Assembly (NCBI RefSeq): GCF_001039005.1
Contig: NZ_LDWR01000035.1
Coordinates: forward strand, 41,251-105,250
Length of the DNA: 64,000 nucleotides
Origin: Burkholderia cepacia
GTDB taxonomy: Bacteria; Pseudomonadota; Gammaproteobacteria; Burkholderiales; Burkholderiaceae
Direction: 5' to 3'
This document shows, one piece after another, positions 17,198 to 25,302 of this stretch; the first letter of the stretch is position 1; the number at the start of each line of letters is the position of its first letter. The notes beneath the pieces were generated by a model. That model was not told where the DNA came from, made no database searches, and saw only the letters and a program-made list of their open reading frames with translations. The translations under genes and the position numbers were made by a program.

Positions 17198-17330
17198 CAT
17201 TGCGCGTGAATTTCACGCAATTCGCTGGTGTTTCGGCCCCGTTAAATGGGGTGCCGGAAACACCGTCAAGCATCAGCCGCCGGGGAGTCCGGCGGTGTAT
17301 CCAGCACCGAATATTCGGTGCTCACGTCTT
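17198..17330 (+). ncRNA. Candidate structured RNA (four consecutive hairpins)
   Basis: Downstream of a perfect TATAAT lie, in order: an imperfect hairpin at 17199-17221; a long stem pairing GGTGTTTC (17227-17234) with GAAACACC (17257-17264) and CCCC (17237-17240) with GGGG (17248-17251); a perfect 7-bp stem (17277-17283 with 17289-17295); and an 18-bp perfect palindrome at 17304-17321. I do not recognise a known family (not RNase P RNA, SRP RNA, tmRNA or a common riboswitch). It could be a small RNA or the leader of rlpA, whose ATG is 335 bp further on. No classic U-tract terminator ends it. Confidence 0.4.
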
Positions 17331-17664
17331 GTCCGGCCGGGTGCTGCGCGCCCGCCTGCGGCCCTGCTGCCGCGCCGCCGGATGAGGCCTGTGCCGCCGT
17401 TCCTGTGCGTTGGTCGTTTCGACGCGCGCGAACGTGAAGTCATGTTCGATGGCGGCATGTGGGGTCTGGTCAGGCTGTTGGGGACAGGTTGCGCCAGACG
17501 TGAAAGCTAATCAGGACGGTTGCGGCATAGAGATGAGCCGCGCCCATGCTAGCCGCCTGCTCGAATTTCGAGCGGGGCGTGCACGCATTTGCCGTCCGGG
17601 CCGCGTGTCTGCGTTGTGAAGCAGCGTCGTCAAGCACCGGCCCGAACCAGAAGGCGACACGTCG
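17331..17664. other. Gene-free stretch between the hairpin cluster and rlpA
   Basis: GC-rich, no open frame with coding-like codon use and no recognised motif. It may be the untranslated leader of rlpA if transcription starts at the TATAAT near 17190. Confidence 0.4.
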
Positions 17665-18276
17665 ATGAACGTACGATTTCCGAGCCGATTCGGGACCATT
17701 GCATTATTTTTTGCGCTGACGGGCTGCGCGGTGCCACCCAGCCAGACCACCGGAAGCGCGAACCAGAAGAACGCGGTCGACAAGACGGCCGCCGCCGCGA
17801 AGGCGGACAACGACAAGCAGCAACTGAATTTCGATTCCGCGCTGGCATCGATGCCGGCGGCCGACGGCAAGGACGCGAAGAAACCGTCGCTGGCGGACGC
17901 CGAGCCGATCGATGGCAAGGATGTGTCCGACTTCCGCCAGACGGGTCGCGCATCGTGGTACGGGCGGGATTTCCACGGCCGCCGCACCGCGAACGGCGAG
18001 CGTTTCAACATGAACGCGCTCACCGCCGCGCACCGCACGCTGCCGCTGTCGTCGTACATCAAGGTGACGAACGCGTCGACCGGCAAGTGGGTCGTCGTGA
18101 AGGTCAACGATCGCGGGCCGTTCAAGCGCGGCCGTGTGCTCGACCTGTCGTATGCGGCCGCCAAGGTGATCGGCCTCGTGCATGCCGGCACGGGCCGCGT
18201 GAAGATCGAAGGGCTGTCGCCGCAGGAAGCGCGCGAGGCGCGCGACGAGATGGTCGCGTCGCTGTCGGCGAAGTAA
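17665..18276 (+). CDS. rlpA: Septal ring lytic transglycosylase RlpA family lipoprotein
   Basis: 203 aa. A lipoprotein signal ends at Cys21 (lipobox LTGC). After a low-complexity linker the double-psi beta-barrel domain begins near residue 93 with ASWYG and TANGERFNMNALTAAH, with the conserved acidic VKVNDRGPF. RlpA acts on glycan strands lacking stem peptides at the septum. No C-terminal SPOR domain is present, so this is the short form and septal targeting must come from elsewhere. The terminator at 18301-18328 follows. Confidence 0.9.
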   Translation: MNVRFPSRFGTIALFFALTGCAVPPSQTTGSANQKNAVDKTAAAAKADNDKQQLNFDSALASMPAADGKDAKKPSLADAEPIDGKDVSDFRQTGRASWYGRDFHGRRTANGERFNMNALTAAHRTLPLSSYIKVTNASTGKWVVVKVNDRGPFKRGRVLDLSYAAAKVIGLVHAGTGRVKIEGLSPQEAREARDEMVASLSAK

Positions 18277-18300
18277 CGCGGCGGTTCGTCCGCTTTTGCA

Positions 18301-18328
18301 CAAAGGGCTGCCTTCCGGCAGCCCTTTG
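18301..18328. terminator. Hairpin between convergent rlpA and rsmI
   Basis: Perfect 12-bp stem (18301-18312 with 18317-18328), loop TTCC, with CAAAG/CTTTG at its base. The A/T base lets it act for both genes. Confidence 0.75.
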
Positions 18329-18354
18329 TCGTTTCTGCGCGGCGCCGTCGCGCG

Positions 18355-19233
18355 TCAGCCTTCCTTCAGCACGAGCGCACGCGCATACAGCGTGTTGCGC
18401 GACGCGCCCGTCAGCGCGGCCGCGAGCTTGGCCGCGCTCTTCACCGGCACTTCTTCCAGCAGCAGCCTGAGCAGCGCGTCGTGCGCGGTGTCGTCGGCCT
18501 CGCCGCTCGTCGCCGGCGCGCCTTCGACGACCAGCACGAACTCGCCGCGCTGCCGGTTCGCATCGCCGGCGAGCCAGGTCTGTCCTTCGGCCAGGGTGCC
18601 CTGGAACAGCTGCTCGTGTAGCTTGGTGAGCTCGCGCGCGATCAGCAGCCGGCGCGCGGGGCCGAACGCGTCGGCGAGTGCGGCGACGGTTTCGGCGATC
18701 CGGTGCGGCGCTTCGTAGAACACCAGTGCATACGGGTGCGATACCAGCGCCTGCAGCGCGGTCGCGCGCTGTTTGGCCTTCGGCGGCAGGAAGCCTGCGA
18801 ACGTGAACGCGCCGGCCCAGTCGCCGGCCACGCTCAGCGCGGTCACGGCCGCACTCGCGCCTGGCAGCGGGATCACCGCGAAGCCGGCGTCGCGCACCGC
18901 GTCGACGAGCCGCGCGCCCGGGTCCGAAATGCCGGGCGTGCCGGCGTCCGATACGTAGGCCACGCGTTCGCCGGCGCGCAGGAGTTCGACCACGCGTTGC
19001 GCGGCTTCGCGTTCGTTGTGCTCGTGCACGGCGACGAGCGGTTTCGAGATCCCGTAGCGGGCGAGCAGCTGGCCCGTGTTGCGGGTGTCTTCGGCCGCGA
19101 TGCGGTCGACGAGGCCGAGCACGTGCAGCGCGCGCAGCGTGATGTCGGCGGTATTGCCGATCGGCGTGGCGACCACATAGAGCGCGGCGCTCGGGTAGTG
19201 CTGCGTATGCGCGAGTTCGAGGAGGGCAGTCAT
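18355..19233 (-). CDS. rsmI: 16S rRNA (cytidine1402-2'-O)-methyltransferase RsmI
   Basis: 292 aa SAM-dependent enzyme of the tetrapyrrole-methylase fold that methylates C1402 in the ribosomal decoding centre. Landmarks: LYVVATPIGN, AAEDTRNTG, YVSDAGTPGISDPG, PLPGASA and FYEAPHRI. The start ATG at 19233 shares the palindrome CATG with an ATG on the opposite strand, so rsmI and yraN abut head to head with no spacer. In E. coli the divergent partner at this spot is lpoA, which is absent here. Confidence 0.96.
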   Translation of the reverse strand: MTALLELAHTQHYPSAALYVVATPIGNTADITLRALHVLGLVDRIAAEDTRNTGQLLARYGISKPLVAVHEHNEREAAQRVVELLRAGERVAYVSDAGTPGISDPGARLVDAVRDAGFAVIPLPGASAAVTALSVAGDWAGAFTFAGFLPPKAKQRATALQALVSHPYALVFYEAPHRIAETVAALADAFGPARRLLIARELTKLHEQLFQGTLAEGQTWLAGDANRQRGEFVLVVEGAPATSGEADDTAHDALLRLLLEEVPVKSAAKLAAALTGASRNTLYARALVLKEG

Positions 19234-19279
19234 GGCGGGCAATGCACGCAATCGCGGCGCAAGCGGAACAAGGACGGCA

Positions 19280-19708
19280 TTGTGCCACGCGGCGCCGGCC
19301 CGGCCGGGCGACGGGCGCGGTTTGCCGCGCGCGGGCGACAACTTTTCCGGCGTGGCGGGATCCAAACCGGTCGGCGCGGCGTTCGAGCTCCGCGCGCGGC
19401 AGTTTCTCGAGCGCCGCGGCCTCGGGTTCGTCGCGGCGAACGTGACGATGCGCGGCGGCGAGCTCGATCTGGTGATGCGCGAGCCCGACGGCATGCTCGT
19501 GTTCGTCGAAGTGCGCGCGCGGGGCAGCGTCCGGCATGGCGGCGCGGCCGCGAGCGTCGGCTGGCGCAAGCGGCGTCGTCTGGTCGCGGCGGCGCTCCAG
19601 TTCTGGGCGCGGCACGGCGCCGGGGCCGCGTGTCGTTTCGACGTCGTCGCGTTCGAGGCCGGGCGGCTCGCGTGGCTGCGCGACGCATTTCGTACCGACG
19701 ATGCGTAG
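19280..19708 (+). CDS. yraN: YraN family (UPF0102) endonuclease-fold protein
   Basis: 142 aa from a TTG at 19280, which has AAGGA five bases upstream. An in-frame ATG at 19232 would add 16 residues but overlaps the rsmI start and lacks a site. The core GAAFELRARQFLERRGL, the RGGELDLVM acidic motif and FVEVRAR (E-x-K/R-like catalytic pattern) identify UPF0102, a restriction-endonuclease-like fold of unclear function. The first ~35 residues are a basic extension typical of Burkholderia members. First gene of yraN-diaA-dolP. Confidence 0.88.
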   Translation: MCHAAPARPGDGRGLPRAGDNFSGVAGSKPVGAAFELRARQFLERRGLGFVAANVTMRGGELDLVMREPDGMLVFVEVRARGSVRHGGAAASVGWRKRRRLVAAALQFWARHGAGAACRFDVVAFEAGRLAWLRDAFRTDDA

Positions 19709-19834
19709 CCGCGAGCTGTGACCAGATGTAAAGAGTTCTTGCCGGACCCCCGGAGAGGGTGTCGGAGTACGGTAAACTCGCCGCACCCATGATGTCGCGC
19801 GATGCGAGCCACGCGCCCAGTTCACCAGGAATCG

Positions 19835-20419
19835 ATGTCAGTCGAACGTATTCAGCAACATTTCCGCGATAGCGTCGCGCTTCATGCCGAAGCGGCCGAC
19901 GCGCTGTCGCTGCCGATCGCGGCCGCGGTCGACGCGATGTTCGCCGCGCTGGCGAACGGCAACAAGATCGTCGCCTGCGGTGACGGCCCGTCGGCCGCCG
20001 CCGCGCACTACCTCGCCGTGTCGCTCGTCGGCGGCTTCGAGCGCGAGCGCCCGGGCCTGCCCGCGATCGCGCTGGCCACCGACGCATCGCAGGCCGGCCT
20101 CGTGGGCACGGCGGCTGCGGAACAACTGTTCGCGCAGCAAGTGCGCGTGCTCGGCCAGACGGGCGACATCCTGCTGGTGCTCGATCCGGGCGGCGCATCG
20201 CCGCGCGTGCTGGCGGCGATCGACGAGGCGCACGAGCGCGAGATGACCGTCGTCGCGCTGACGGGCGGCAACGGCCACGCGGTCGCGGCGGCGCTGTCCG
20301 ACACCGATATTCCGATCAGCGTGCCCGCCGTTCGCGCGGCACGCATCCACGAAGTCCATCTGCTGACTATCCACTGCCTGTGCGACGGCATCGACGCGAT
20401 GCTGCTGGGTGAGGATTGA
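19835..20419 (+). CDS. diaA: SIS-domain protein, DiaA / phosphoheptose isomerase family
   Basis: 194 aa. One SIS domain binding phosphosugars; the loop is GDGPSAAAAHYLA instead of the GNGGSAADAxH of GmhA, and RAARIHEVHLLTIHCLCDGID closes the fold. The gene lies between yraN and a BON lipoprotein, exactly the position of diaA in E. coli, which stimulates DnaA at the origin. The synteny favours DiaA over heptose isomerase, though databases often name such genes gmhA. Start ATG 19835 follows CCAGGA. Confidence 0.82.
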   Translation: MSVERIQQHFRDSVALHAEAADALSLPIAAAVDAMFAALANGNKIVACGDGPSAAAAHYLAVSLVGGFERERPGLPAIALATDASQAGLVGTAAAEQLFAQQVRVLGQTGDILLVLDPGGASPRVLAAIDEAHEREMTVVALTGGNGHAVAAALSDTDIPISVPAVRAARIHEVHLLTIHCLCDGIDAMLLGED

Positions 20420-20436
20420 ACGAAGGAGAGCCGTCG

Positions 20437-21237
20437 ATGAATCAAAGCCGCGTCAAACAGACGCTCGTCAGAACCACGCTGCTCGTCGCGCTGACGGCGG
20501 GCCTCGCCGTGTCGCTGCAGGGTTGCGTGCTCGGAGTCCTGGGTGCAGCGGCCGGCGGCGGCGCGCTGATCGCGACCGATCGCCGTACGCTCGGCGCGCA
20601 GACGGAAGATCGCGAGATCCAGGTCAAGGCGCTGTCGCAGATCAACAGCGGGCTGCCGGACCAGTCGCACGTGAACGTGACCGTGTTCAACCGTCGCGTG
20701 CTGCTGACGGGCGAAGTACCGAACGATGCATCGAAGCAGCGCGCCGAGGAAATCGTGCGTGCTATCAACAACGTGAACGGCATCATCAACGAACTGTCGG
20801 TCGAGCCGGCGTCGTCGCTGTCGTCGCGCGCGAACGACTCGTATCTCGAAGGGCGCGTGAAGTCCGAGCTGATCGCGACGAAGGGCTTGTCGGCGAACAA
20901 CTACAAGATCGTCAGCGAGCGCGGCAACCTGTATCTGATGGGCCTCGTGACGGTCGACGAAGGCAACCGCGGCGCGGAAGCGACGAGCCAGGTGCCGGGC
21001 GTCGAGAAGGTCGTGAAGGTGTTCCAGTACATCAAGCCGCAGGACGCGCAGGCGCTGCAGGGCGCGTCGCCCGCGAGCGGCGCGTCCGGCGCGCAGGCTG
21101 CCGCCGCGCCGGCGGATGCCGCGACGGTCGGTGCGGTGCCCGACGCGTCGGTGCAGTCCGCGCCGCTGCAGCCGCCCGCGCCGATCTCGAATTCGTCGAA
21201 CGTGCACCCGGGCAACCCGAAGGCCCCGTCGCAATGA
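20437..21237 (+). CDS. dolP: BON-domain outer-membrane lipoprotein (DolP/YraP)
   Basis: 266 aa. Lipoprotein signal with lipobox LQGC (Cys30), then two BON domains: roughly 60-130 (VNVTVFNRRVLLTGEVP) and 138-205 (KIVSERGNLYLMGLV). Its E. coli relative, DolP, keeps the outer membrane intact and helps the BAM complex. The last 60 residues are an Ala/Ser/Pro-rich tail not present in E. coli. AAGGAG precedes the ATG at 20437, and its stop overlaps the cytochrome start (ATGA). Confidence 0.92.
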   Translation: MNQSRVKQTLVRTTLLVALTAGLAVSLQGCVLGVLGAAAGGGALIATDRRTLGAQTEDREIQVKALSQINSGLPDQSHVNVTVFNRRVLLTGEVPNDASKQRAEEIVRAINNVNGIINELSVEPASSLSSRANDSYLEGRVKSELIATKGLSANNYKIVSERGNLYLMGLVTVDEGNRGAEATSQVPGVEKVVKVFQYIKPQDAQALQGASPASGASGAQAAAAPADAATVGAVPDASVQSAPLQPPAPISNSSNVHPGNPKAPSQ

Positions 21238-21596
21238 AGATCGCGCAGATGAAGCAGATGAAACAGTGGGTGATGCAGGGCGCCGTGGCCGCGGCGCTCG
21301 TGGCCGGCACGCTGGGCGCCGCGCACGCGGACGTCGGCGACGGCCTGAAGGTGGCGCGCAGCAACGCATGCATGGGCTGCCACGCGGTCGACCGCAAGCT
21401 CGTCGGCCCGTCGTTCAAGGATATCGCCGTCCGCTACAGGTCCGATCCGCAGGCCGTGCCGAAGCTGTCGAAGAAGGTGAAGGAGGGCGGCGCCGGCGTC
21501 TGGGGCGCGATTCCGATGCCCGCGCATCCGCGCATGAGCGACGCCGACGTCCGTTCGGTGGTCGAATGGGTGCTGGCCGGAGCGCCGTCAAAGTGA
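21234..21596 (+). CDS. Periplasmic class I c-type cytochrome
   Basis: 120 aa. Signal peptide to about residue 32 (AHA-DVG), heme-binding CMGCH at 46-50 and the axial methionine in AIPMPAHP (Met95), the pattern of small cytochrome c551/c552 electron carriers. Its ATG overlaps the dolP stop by 4 nt, tying it into the yraN-diaA-dolP operon, an addition not found in E. coli. Confidence 0.93.
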   Translation: MKIAQMKQMKQWVMQGAVAAALVAGTLGAAHADVGDGLKVARSNACMGCHAVDRKLVGPSFKDIAVRYRSDPQAVPKLSKKVKEGGAGVWGAIPMPAHPRMSDADVRSVVEWVLAGAPSK

Positions 21597-21621
21597 CGCG
21601 TTCGGGGTGACGTAACCCCTA

Positions 21622-21651
21622 TTGCCAAGCGCGGAAACGCGTGTGTATGAT
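21622..21651 (+). promoter_or_regulatory. Promoter of tRNA-Ala
   Basis: TTGCCA at 21622-21627 and TATGAT at 21646-21651 with an 18-base spacer, ending 11 bases before the tRNA. Confidence 0.7.
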
Positions 21652-21662
21652 GGTCGACTGTT

Positions 21663-21738
<76 letters not shown>

Positions 21739-21750
21739 ACGAAATTCGAA

Positions 21751-21779
21751 GGGCTCGGTCGCAAGACCGGGCCCTTTTT
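21751..21779 (+). terminator. Terminator of the tRNA-Ala transcript
   Basis: 10-bp stem with one G-T pair (21751-21760 with 21765-21774), GCAA loop, five T. Confidence 0.88.
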
Positions 21780-21852
21780 GTTTTCCGCCTTTCCAGCGAC
21801 CCCGGGCATCGCCCGTGCGGCGCTTTCGACGTGGCGAGATGGCTGGCGGAGA

Positions 21853-22164
21853 CTAGGTCAGCAGCTCGTGCACCAGCCGGAACGTCGGCACCGACAACGC
21901 GGCGAATCCCACGGTGATGGCCGCGAGAATCGCCGTTCGCTTCCGCAGCAGCGCGAAGACGACGACCGACAGCACGCAGAACGCGCAGGTCAGCATGATC
22001 ATCCACCAGAGCGCCGCATAACCCGCGCCGCCTTCGAAGTTCGACACGTTCCGCGTCATCCAGGTCGCGACATGGCCGGCGACGGTCATGCTCGCGGGCA
22101 GGCACAGCACCGAATACAGGACGAAGACGATGATCTGCCGCGGAGTCGGGTCGGGAGACGTCAT
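21853..22164 (-). CDS. Small hypothetical membrane protein
   Basis: 103 aa with three likely membrane segments (about residues 10-30, 46-69 and 73-95) and a short polar N-terminus rich in Pro and Thr. I do not recognise a family. Codon use is like its neighbours, and the frame is bounded by the tRNA terminator on one side and gudD on the other. The ATG at 22164 has no strong ribosome binding site. Confidence 0.65.
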   Translation of the reverse strand: MTSPDPTPRQIIVFVLYSVLCLPASMTVAGHVATWMTRNVSNFEGGAGYAALWWMIMLTCAFCVLSVVVFALLRKRTAILAAITVGFAALSVPTFRLVHELLT

Positions 22165-22288
22165 GGCAAGCGTTACTTTCCGGGTGGACGGGGTACCGAA
22201 CCGGTCGCCGCGCGGGCAGGTTCAGGCAGCCGGCAGGATGCGGGCGTTTTCGGGGTTTGGCAACCATCGCCCGCCGCCCGCCAGTCCT

Positions 22289-23692
22289 TCACCCGCGCCC
22301 GAAACTCGGCCGTTTCGGATCGTACGTCCACCCCGGCACGAGATAGCGCATCGCAACCGCATCGTCGCGCGCCGTGCCGCCAACCGCCTGATACAGCGCA
22401 TGCGCGGCCTCGACCTGCGCCATGTCGAGTTCGATCCCGAGCCCCGGCCGCTCCGGCACGGCCACCTTGCCGCCGACGATCGCGAGCGGCTCGCGCGTGA
22501 GCCGCGCGTCGCCTTCCTGCCAGATCCAGTGCGTGTCGATCGCGGTGATCGTGCCGGGCGCCGCCGCCGCCGCATGCGTGAACATCGCGAGCGACACGTC
22601 GAAGTGGTTGTTCGAGTGCGAACCCCACGTGAGCCCCCAGTCGCGGCACAGCTGCGCGAGCCGCACCGAACCCTGCATCGTCCAGAAATGCGGATCGGCG
22701 AGCGGGATGTCGACCGCCTGCAGCCGCACCGCGTGATCCATCTGCCGCCAGTCGGTCGCGATCATGTTGGTCGCGATCGGGATGCCCGTCGCGCGGCGGA
22801 ATTCGGCCATCACCTCGCGGCCCGAATAGCCGCCTTCCGGCCCGCACGGGTCTTCCGCATAGGCGAGCAGGTGGCCTTGCCCGCGGCACAGCGCGACGGC
22901 CTCGTCGAGCGACCACGCGCCGTTCGGGTCGAGCGTCGCGCGCGCGTCGGGAAAGCGCGCCTTGATTGCCGCGATCGCTTCCATCTCGTCGGCGCCGGCC
23001 ATCACGCCGCCCTTCAGCTTGAAGTCGGCGAAGCCGTAGCGCTCGACCGCGGCTTCGGCCTGCCGCGCGATCGCGGCCGGCGTCAACGCCGCTTCGTTGC
23101 GCAGCCGGAACCACGGATCCGCCGCATGCGTTTCGTCGCGATACGGCAGATCGGTGCGGCGCCGGTCGCCCAGGTAGAACAGGTACGCGAGCATCGGCAC
23201 CGCGTCGCGCTGCTGGCCTTCGCCGAGCAGCGCCGCGACCGGCACGTCGAGATGCTGGCCGAGCAGGTCGAGCAGCGCGGCCTCGATCGCGGTGATCACG
23301 TTGTCGAGCCGCAGGTTGATCTCGTGCGGCTGGCGCAGCACGGCGGCCTCGCCGGCCGACGTCACTTCGTGCCGGATCGTGCGGCCCGCACCCGCGCCCG
23401 CGCCCGCGCCGGACAGCGCCGCGCGCACCGCGTTCAGCGTCGCCTGGTAGCGGCCGATCGACTGGCCGACCACGAGATCCGTCATGCGCTCGAGCGCGTG
23501 GCGGATGCCTTCTCCGCCCGGTACTTCGCCGACGCCCGTGTGGCCGCTGCTGTCGTCGAGGATCACGAGGTTGCGCGTGAAATAAGGCGCGTGCGCGCCG
23601 CACAGGTTGAGCAGCATGCTGTCGCGGCCGGCGACGGGAATCACCTGCATGCGCGTGACGCGCGGGGTGCCGGCACGGCGGGATTCGGACAT
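22289..23692 (-). CDS. gudD: Glucarate dehydratase
   Basis: 467 aa enolase-superfamily enzyme that dehydrates D-glucarate (and L-idarate) to 5-keto-4-deoxyglucarate. The barrel motifs are in order: FKLKGGVM (catalytic Lys), LDPNGAWSLDEA and AEDPCG (metal ligands), IATNMIATDW, and GSHSNNHFDVSLAM with the catalytic His. An Ala-Gly repeat near residue 100, from a hexanucleotide repeat in the DNA, is unusual for the family. It follows gudP by 62 bp in the same unit. Confidence 0.94.
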   Translation of the reverse strand: MSESRRAGTPRVTRMQVIPVAGRDSMLLNLCGAHAPYFTRNLVILDDSSGHTGVGEVPGGEGIRHALERMTDLVVGQSIGRYQATLNAVRAALSGAGAGAGAGRTIRHEVTSAGEAAVLRQPHEINLRLDNVITAIEAALLDLLGQHLDVPVAALLGEGQQRDAVPMLAYLFYLGDRRRTDLPYRDETHAADPWFRLRNEAALTPAAIARQAEAAVERYGFADFKLKGGVMAGADEMEAIAAIKARFPDARATLDPNGAWSLDEAVALCRGQGHLLAYAEDPCGPEGGYSGREVMAEFRRATGIPIATNMIATDWRQMDHAVRLQAVDIPLADPHFWTMQGSVRLAQLCRDWGLTWGSHSNNHFDVSLAMFTHAAAAAPGTITAIDTHWIWQEGDARLTREPLAIVGGKVAVPERPGLGIELDMAQVEAAHALYQAVGGTARDDAVAMRYLVPGWTYDPKRPSFGRG

Positions 23693-23754
23693 CGGTTCGC
23701 TCCTGGTTCCGGTGGCGCGCGGGTCGCCGGACGCGCCGGCGCGGCCCGCGCCGT

Positions 23755-25095
23755 TCAATGAAGCTCGACGCGGCGGATCTCGCCGACGACGAACAGGTAG
23801 CAGATCACGGCGACGAGCGCGTGCGCGACGACGTAGACGAGCGCGCCGTTGAACGAGCCGCTGCGGTCGACGATATAGCCGATCGCGATCGGCGTCGTGA
23901 TGCTCGACAGGTTGCCGCACGTGTTGAGCAGCGCGCCGCTCAGCCCCGCGATCTGGCGCGGTGCGGTGTCGGCGTTGACGGCCCAGCCGAGCGCGCCGAG
24001 CCCCTTGCCGAAGAACGACAGCGCCATGAACAGCACGACGAACACGTGCGAATCGGTGTAGTTGCAGACGATCATCGACATCGACAGCAGCATGCCGATC
24101 ACGATCGGCACCTTGCGCGCGACCGACAGCGACCGGCCCTGCTTGAGCAGCGCGTCGGACACGACGCCGCCGAGAATCCCGCCGAGGAACCCGCACACGG
24201 CCGGGATCGACGCGACGAGCCCCGCGTTGAGGATCGACATCCCGCGCGCCTGCACGAGATAGACGGGGAACCACGTGATGAAGAAATAGGTGAGCGCGTT
24301 GATGCAGTACTGCGCGACGTACACACCGATCAGCATCCGGCTCTTCAGCAGCGCCTTCACGTGACGCATCGACGGGCCGCCGCCGCGCGCGCCCGTCGCC
24401 TGGTCGATGTTGACGAGCGCGCCGCCTTCGGCGAGGTAGTCGAGTTCCGCGCGGTTGATGCTCGGGTGGTCCTTCGGGTCGTACATGGTGCGATTCCACA
24501 CCAGGACGAACGCGAAGCCGAGCACGCCCATCACCGCGAACACCGACTGCCAGCCGAACGCGTGCACGAGCCAGCCCATCAGCGGTGCGAACACGACGGT
24601 CGCCGCGTACTGCGCGGCGTTGAAGATCGCCGACGCGGTGCCGCGTTCGGCGGCCGGGAACCACGCGGACACGATCCGGCTGTTGGCCGGAAACGAGGGC
24701 GCCTCGGCCGCGCCGACCAGGAAGCGCAACCCGAACAGCAGCGCGAACGCGGCCGCGCCGCCGAAGAAGCCGATCGAGCCCTGCAGCAGCGTGAACAGCG
24801 ACCAGAAGAAGATGCTGAATGCATAGACGATGCGCGACCCGTAGCGGTCGAGCAGCCAGCCGCCCGGCAGTTGCGCGACCACGTACGACCAGCCGAACGC
24901 GGAAAAGATGAAACCGATCTGCACGTGACTCAGGTGCAGCGCGCGGGCGAGGCTCGGGCCCGCGATCGCGATCGCCGCGCGATCCGCATAGTTGATCGTC
25001 GTGACCGCGAACAGGACGGCCAGCACGAGCCAGCGCACGCGCGTGCGCCGGGCCGTTGCCGACGCGGATGCCGGCAGCGCGTGAAGCGGATTCAT
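23755..25095 (-). CDS. gudP: D-glucarate/galactarate MFS transporter
   Basis: 446 aa anion:cation symporter family MFS protein with about twelve helices. The start NYADRAAIAIAGP, PGGWLLDRYGSR and the RFLVGAAEAPSFPAN stretch are the hallmarks of the glucarate/galactonate/hexuronate porters. The ATG at 25095 is preceded by GGAGGAG. Its position directly before gudD supports glucarate as substrate. The leader contains a stretch complementary to the predicted sRNA at 39032-39091. Confidence 0.92.
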   Translation of the reverse strand: MNPLHALPASASATARRTRVRWLVLAVLFAVTTINYADRAAIAIAGPSLARALHLSHVQIGFIFSAFGWSYVVAQLPGGWLLDRYGSRIVYAFSIFFWSLFTLLQGSIGFFGGAAAFALLFGLRFLVGAAEAPSFPANSRIVSAWFPAAERGTASAIFNAAQYAATVVFAPLMGWLVHAFGWQSVFAVMGVLGFAFVLVWNRTMYDPKDHPSINRAELDYLAEGGALVNIDQATGARGGGPSMRHVKALLKSRMLIGVYVAQYCINALTYFFITWFPVYLVQARGMSILNAGLVASIPAVCGFLGGILGGVVSDALLKQGRSLSVARKVPIVIGMLLSMSMIVCNYTDSHVFVVLFMALSFFGKGLGALGWAVNADTAPRQIAGLSGALLNTCGNLSSITTPIAIGYIVDRSGSFNGALVYVVAHALVAVICYLFVVGEIRRVELH

Positions 25096-25267
25096 GACTG
25101 TCTCCTCCGAATGGCGGAAGGTGCCGTCGTGCGGCAGGCGCGTCGGGTGCGCGCGTTTTCGTATCGAGTGCCGTCGGCCGGAGGCCGGGCGCCAGACGCC
25201 GATGCCGACGGGCAGGGCGTCCGGATCATTCTGTCATGTCGATATTTGCGCTTTCATGCCAATTGCT

Positions 25268-25302
25268 GACTTGATCGATTCAGCATTTGAATCGATCAAG
25301 TC
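25268..25302. promoter_or_regulatory. 15-bp perfect inverted repeat between lysR and gudP
   Basis: GACTTGATCGATTCA (25268-25282) and its exact complement (25288-25302) surround a 5-base centre. It covers the LysR stop codon and lies about 175 bp upstream of gudP. No T run follows on either side, so an operator is more likely than a terminator. Confidence 0.55.

Noticed and set aside
17142..17510. 122-residue frame across the hairpin cluster
   Set aside because: No ribosome site and no coding-like codon use; hairpins explain the structure better.
20409..21596. Long 395-residue protein ending in a cytochrome c
   Set aside because: The first 275 residues are an out-of-frame reading of the dolP gene. 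The cytochrome starts with its own signal peptide at 21234.
22289..24664. 791-residue fusion of a transporter part to glucarate dehydratase
   Set aside because: The upper part is an out-of-frame reading of gudP. GudD has its own ATG at 23692.
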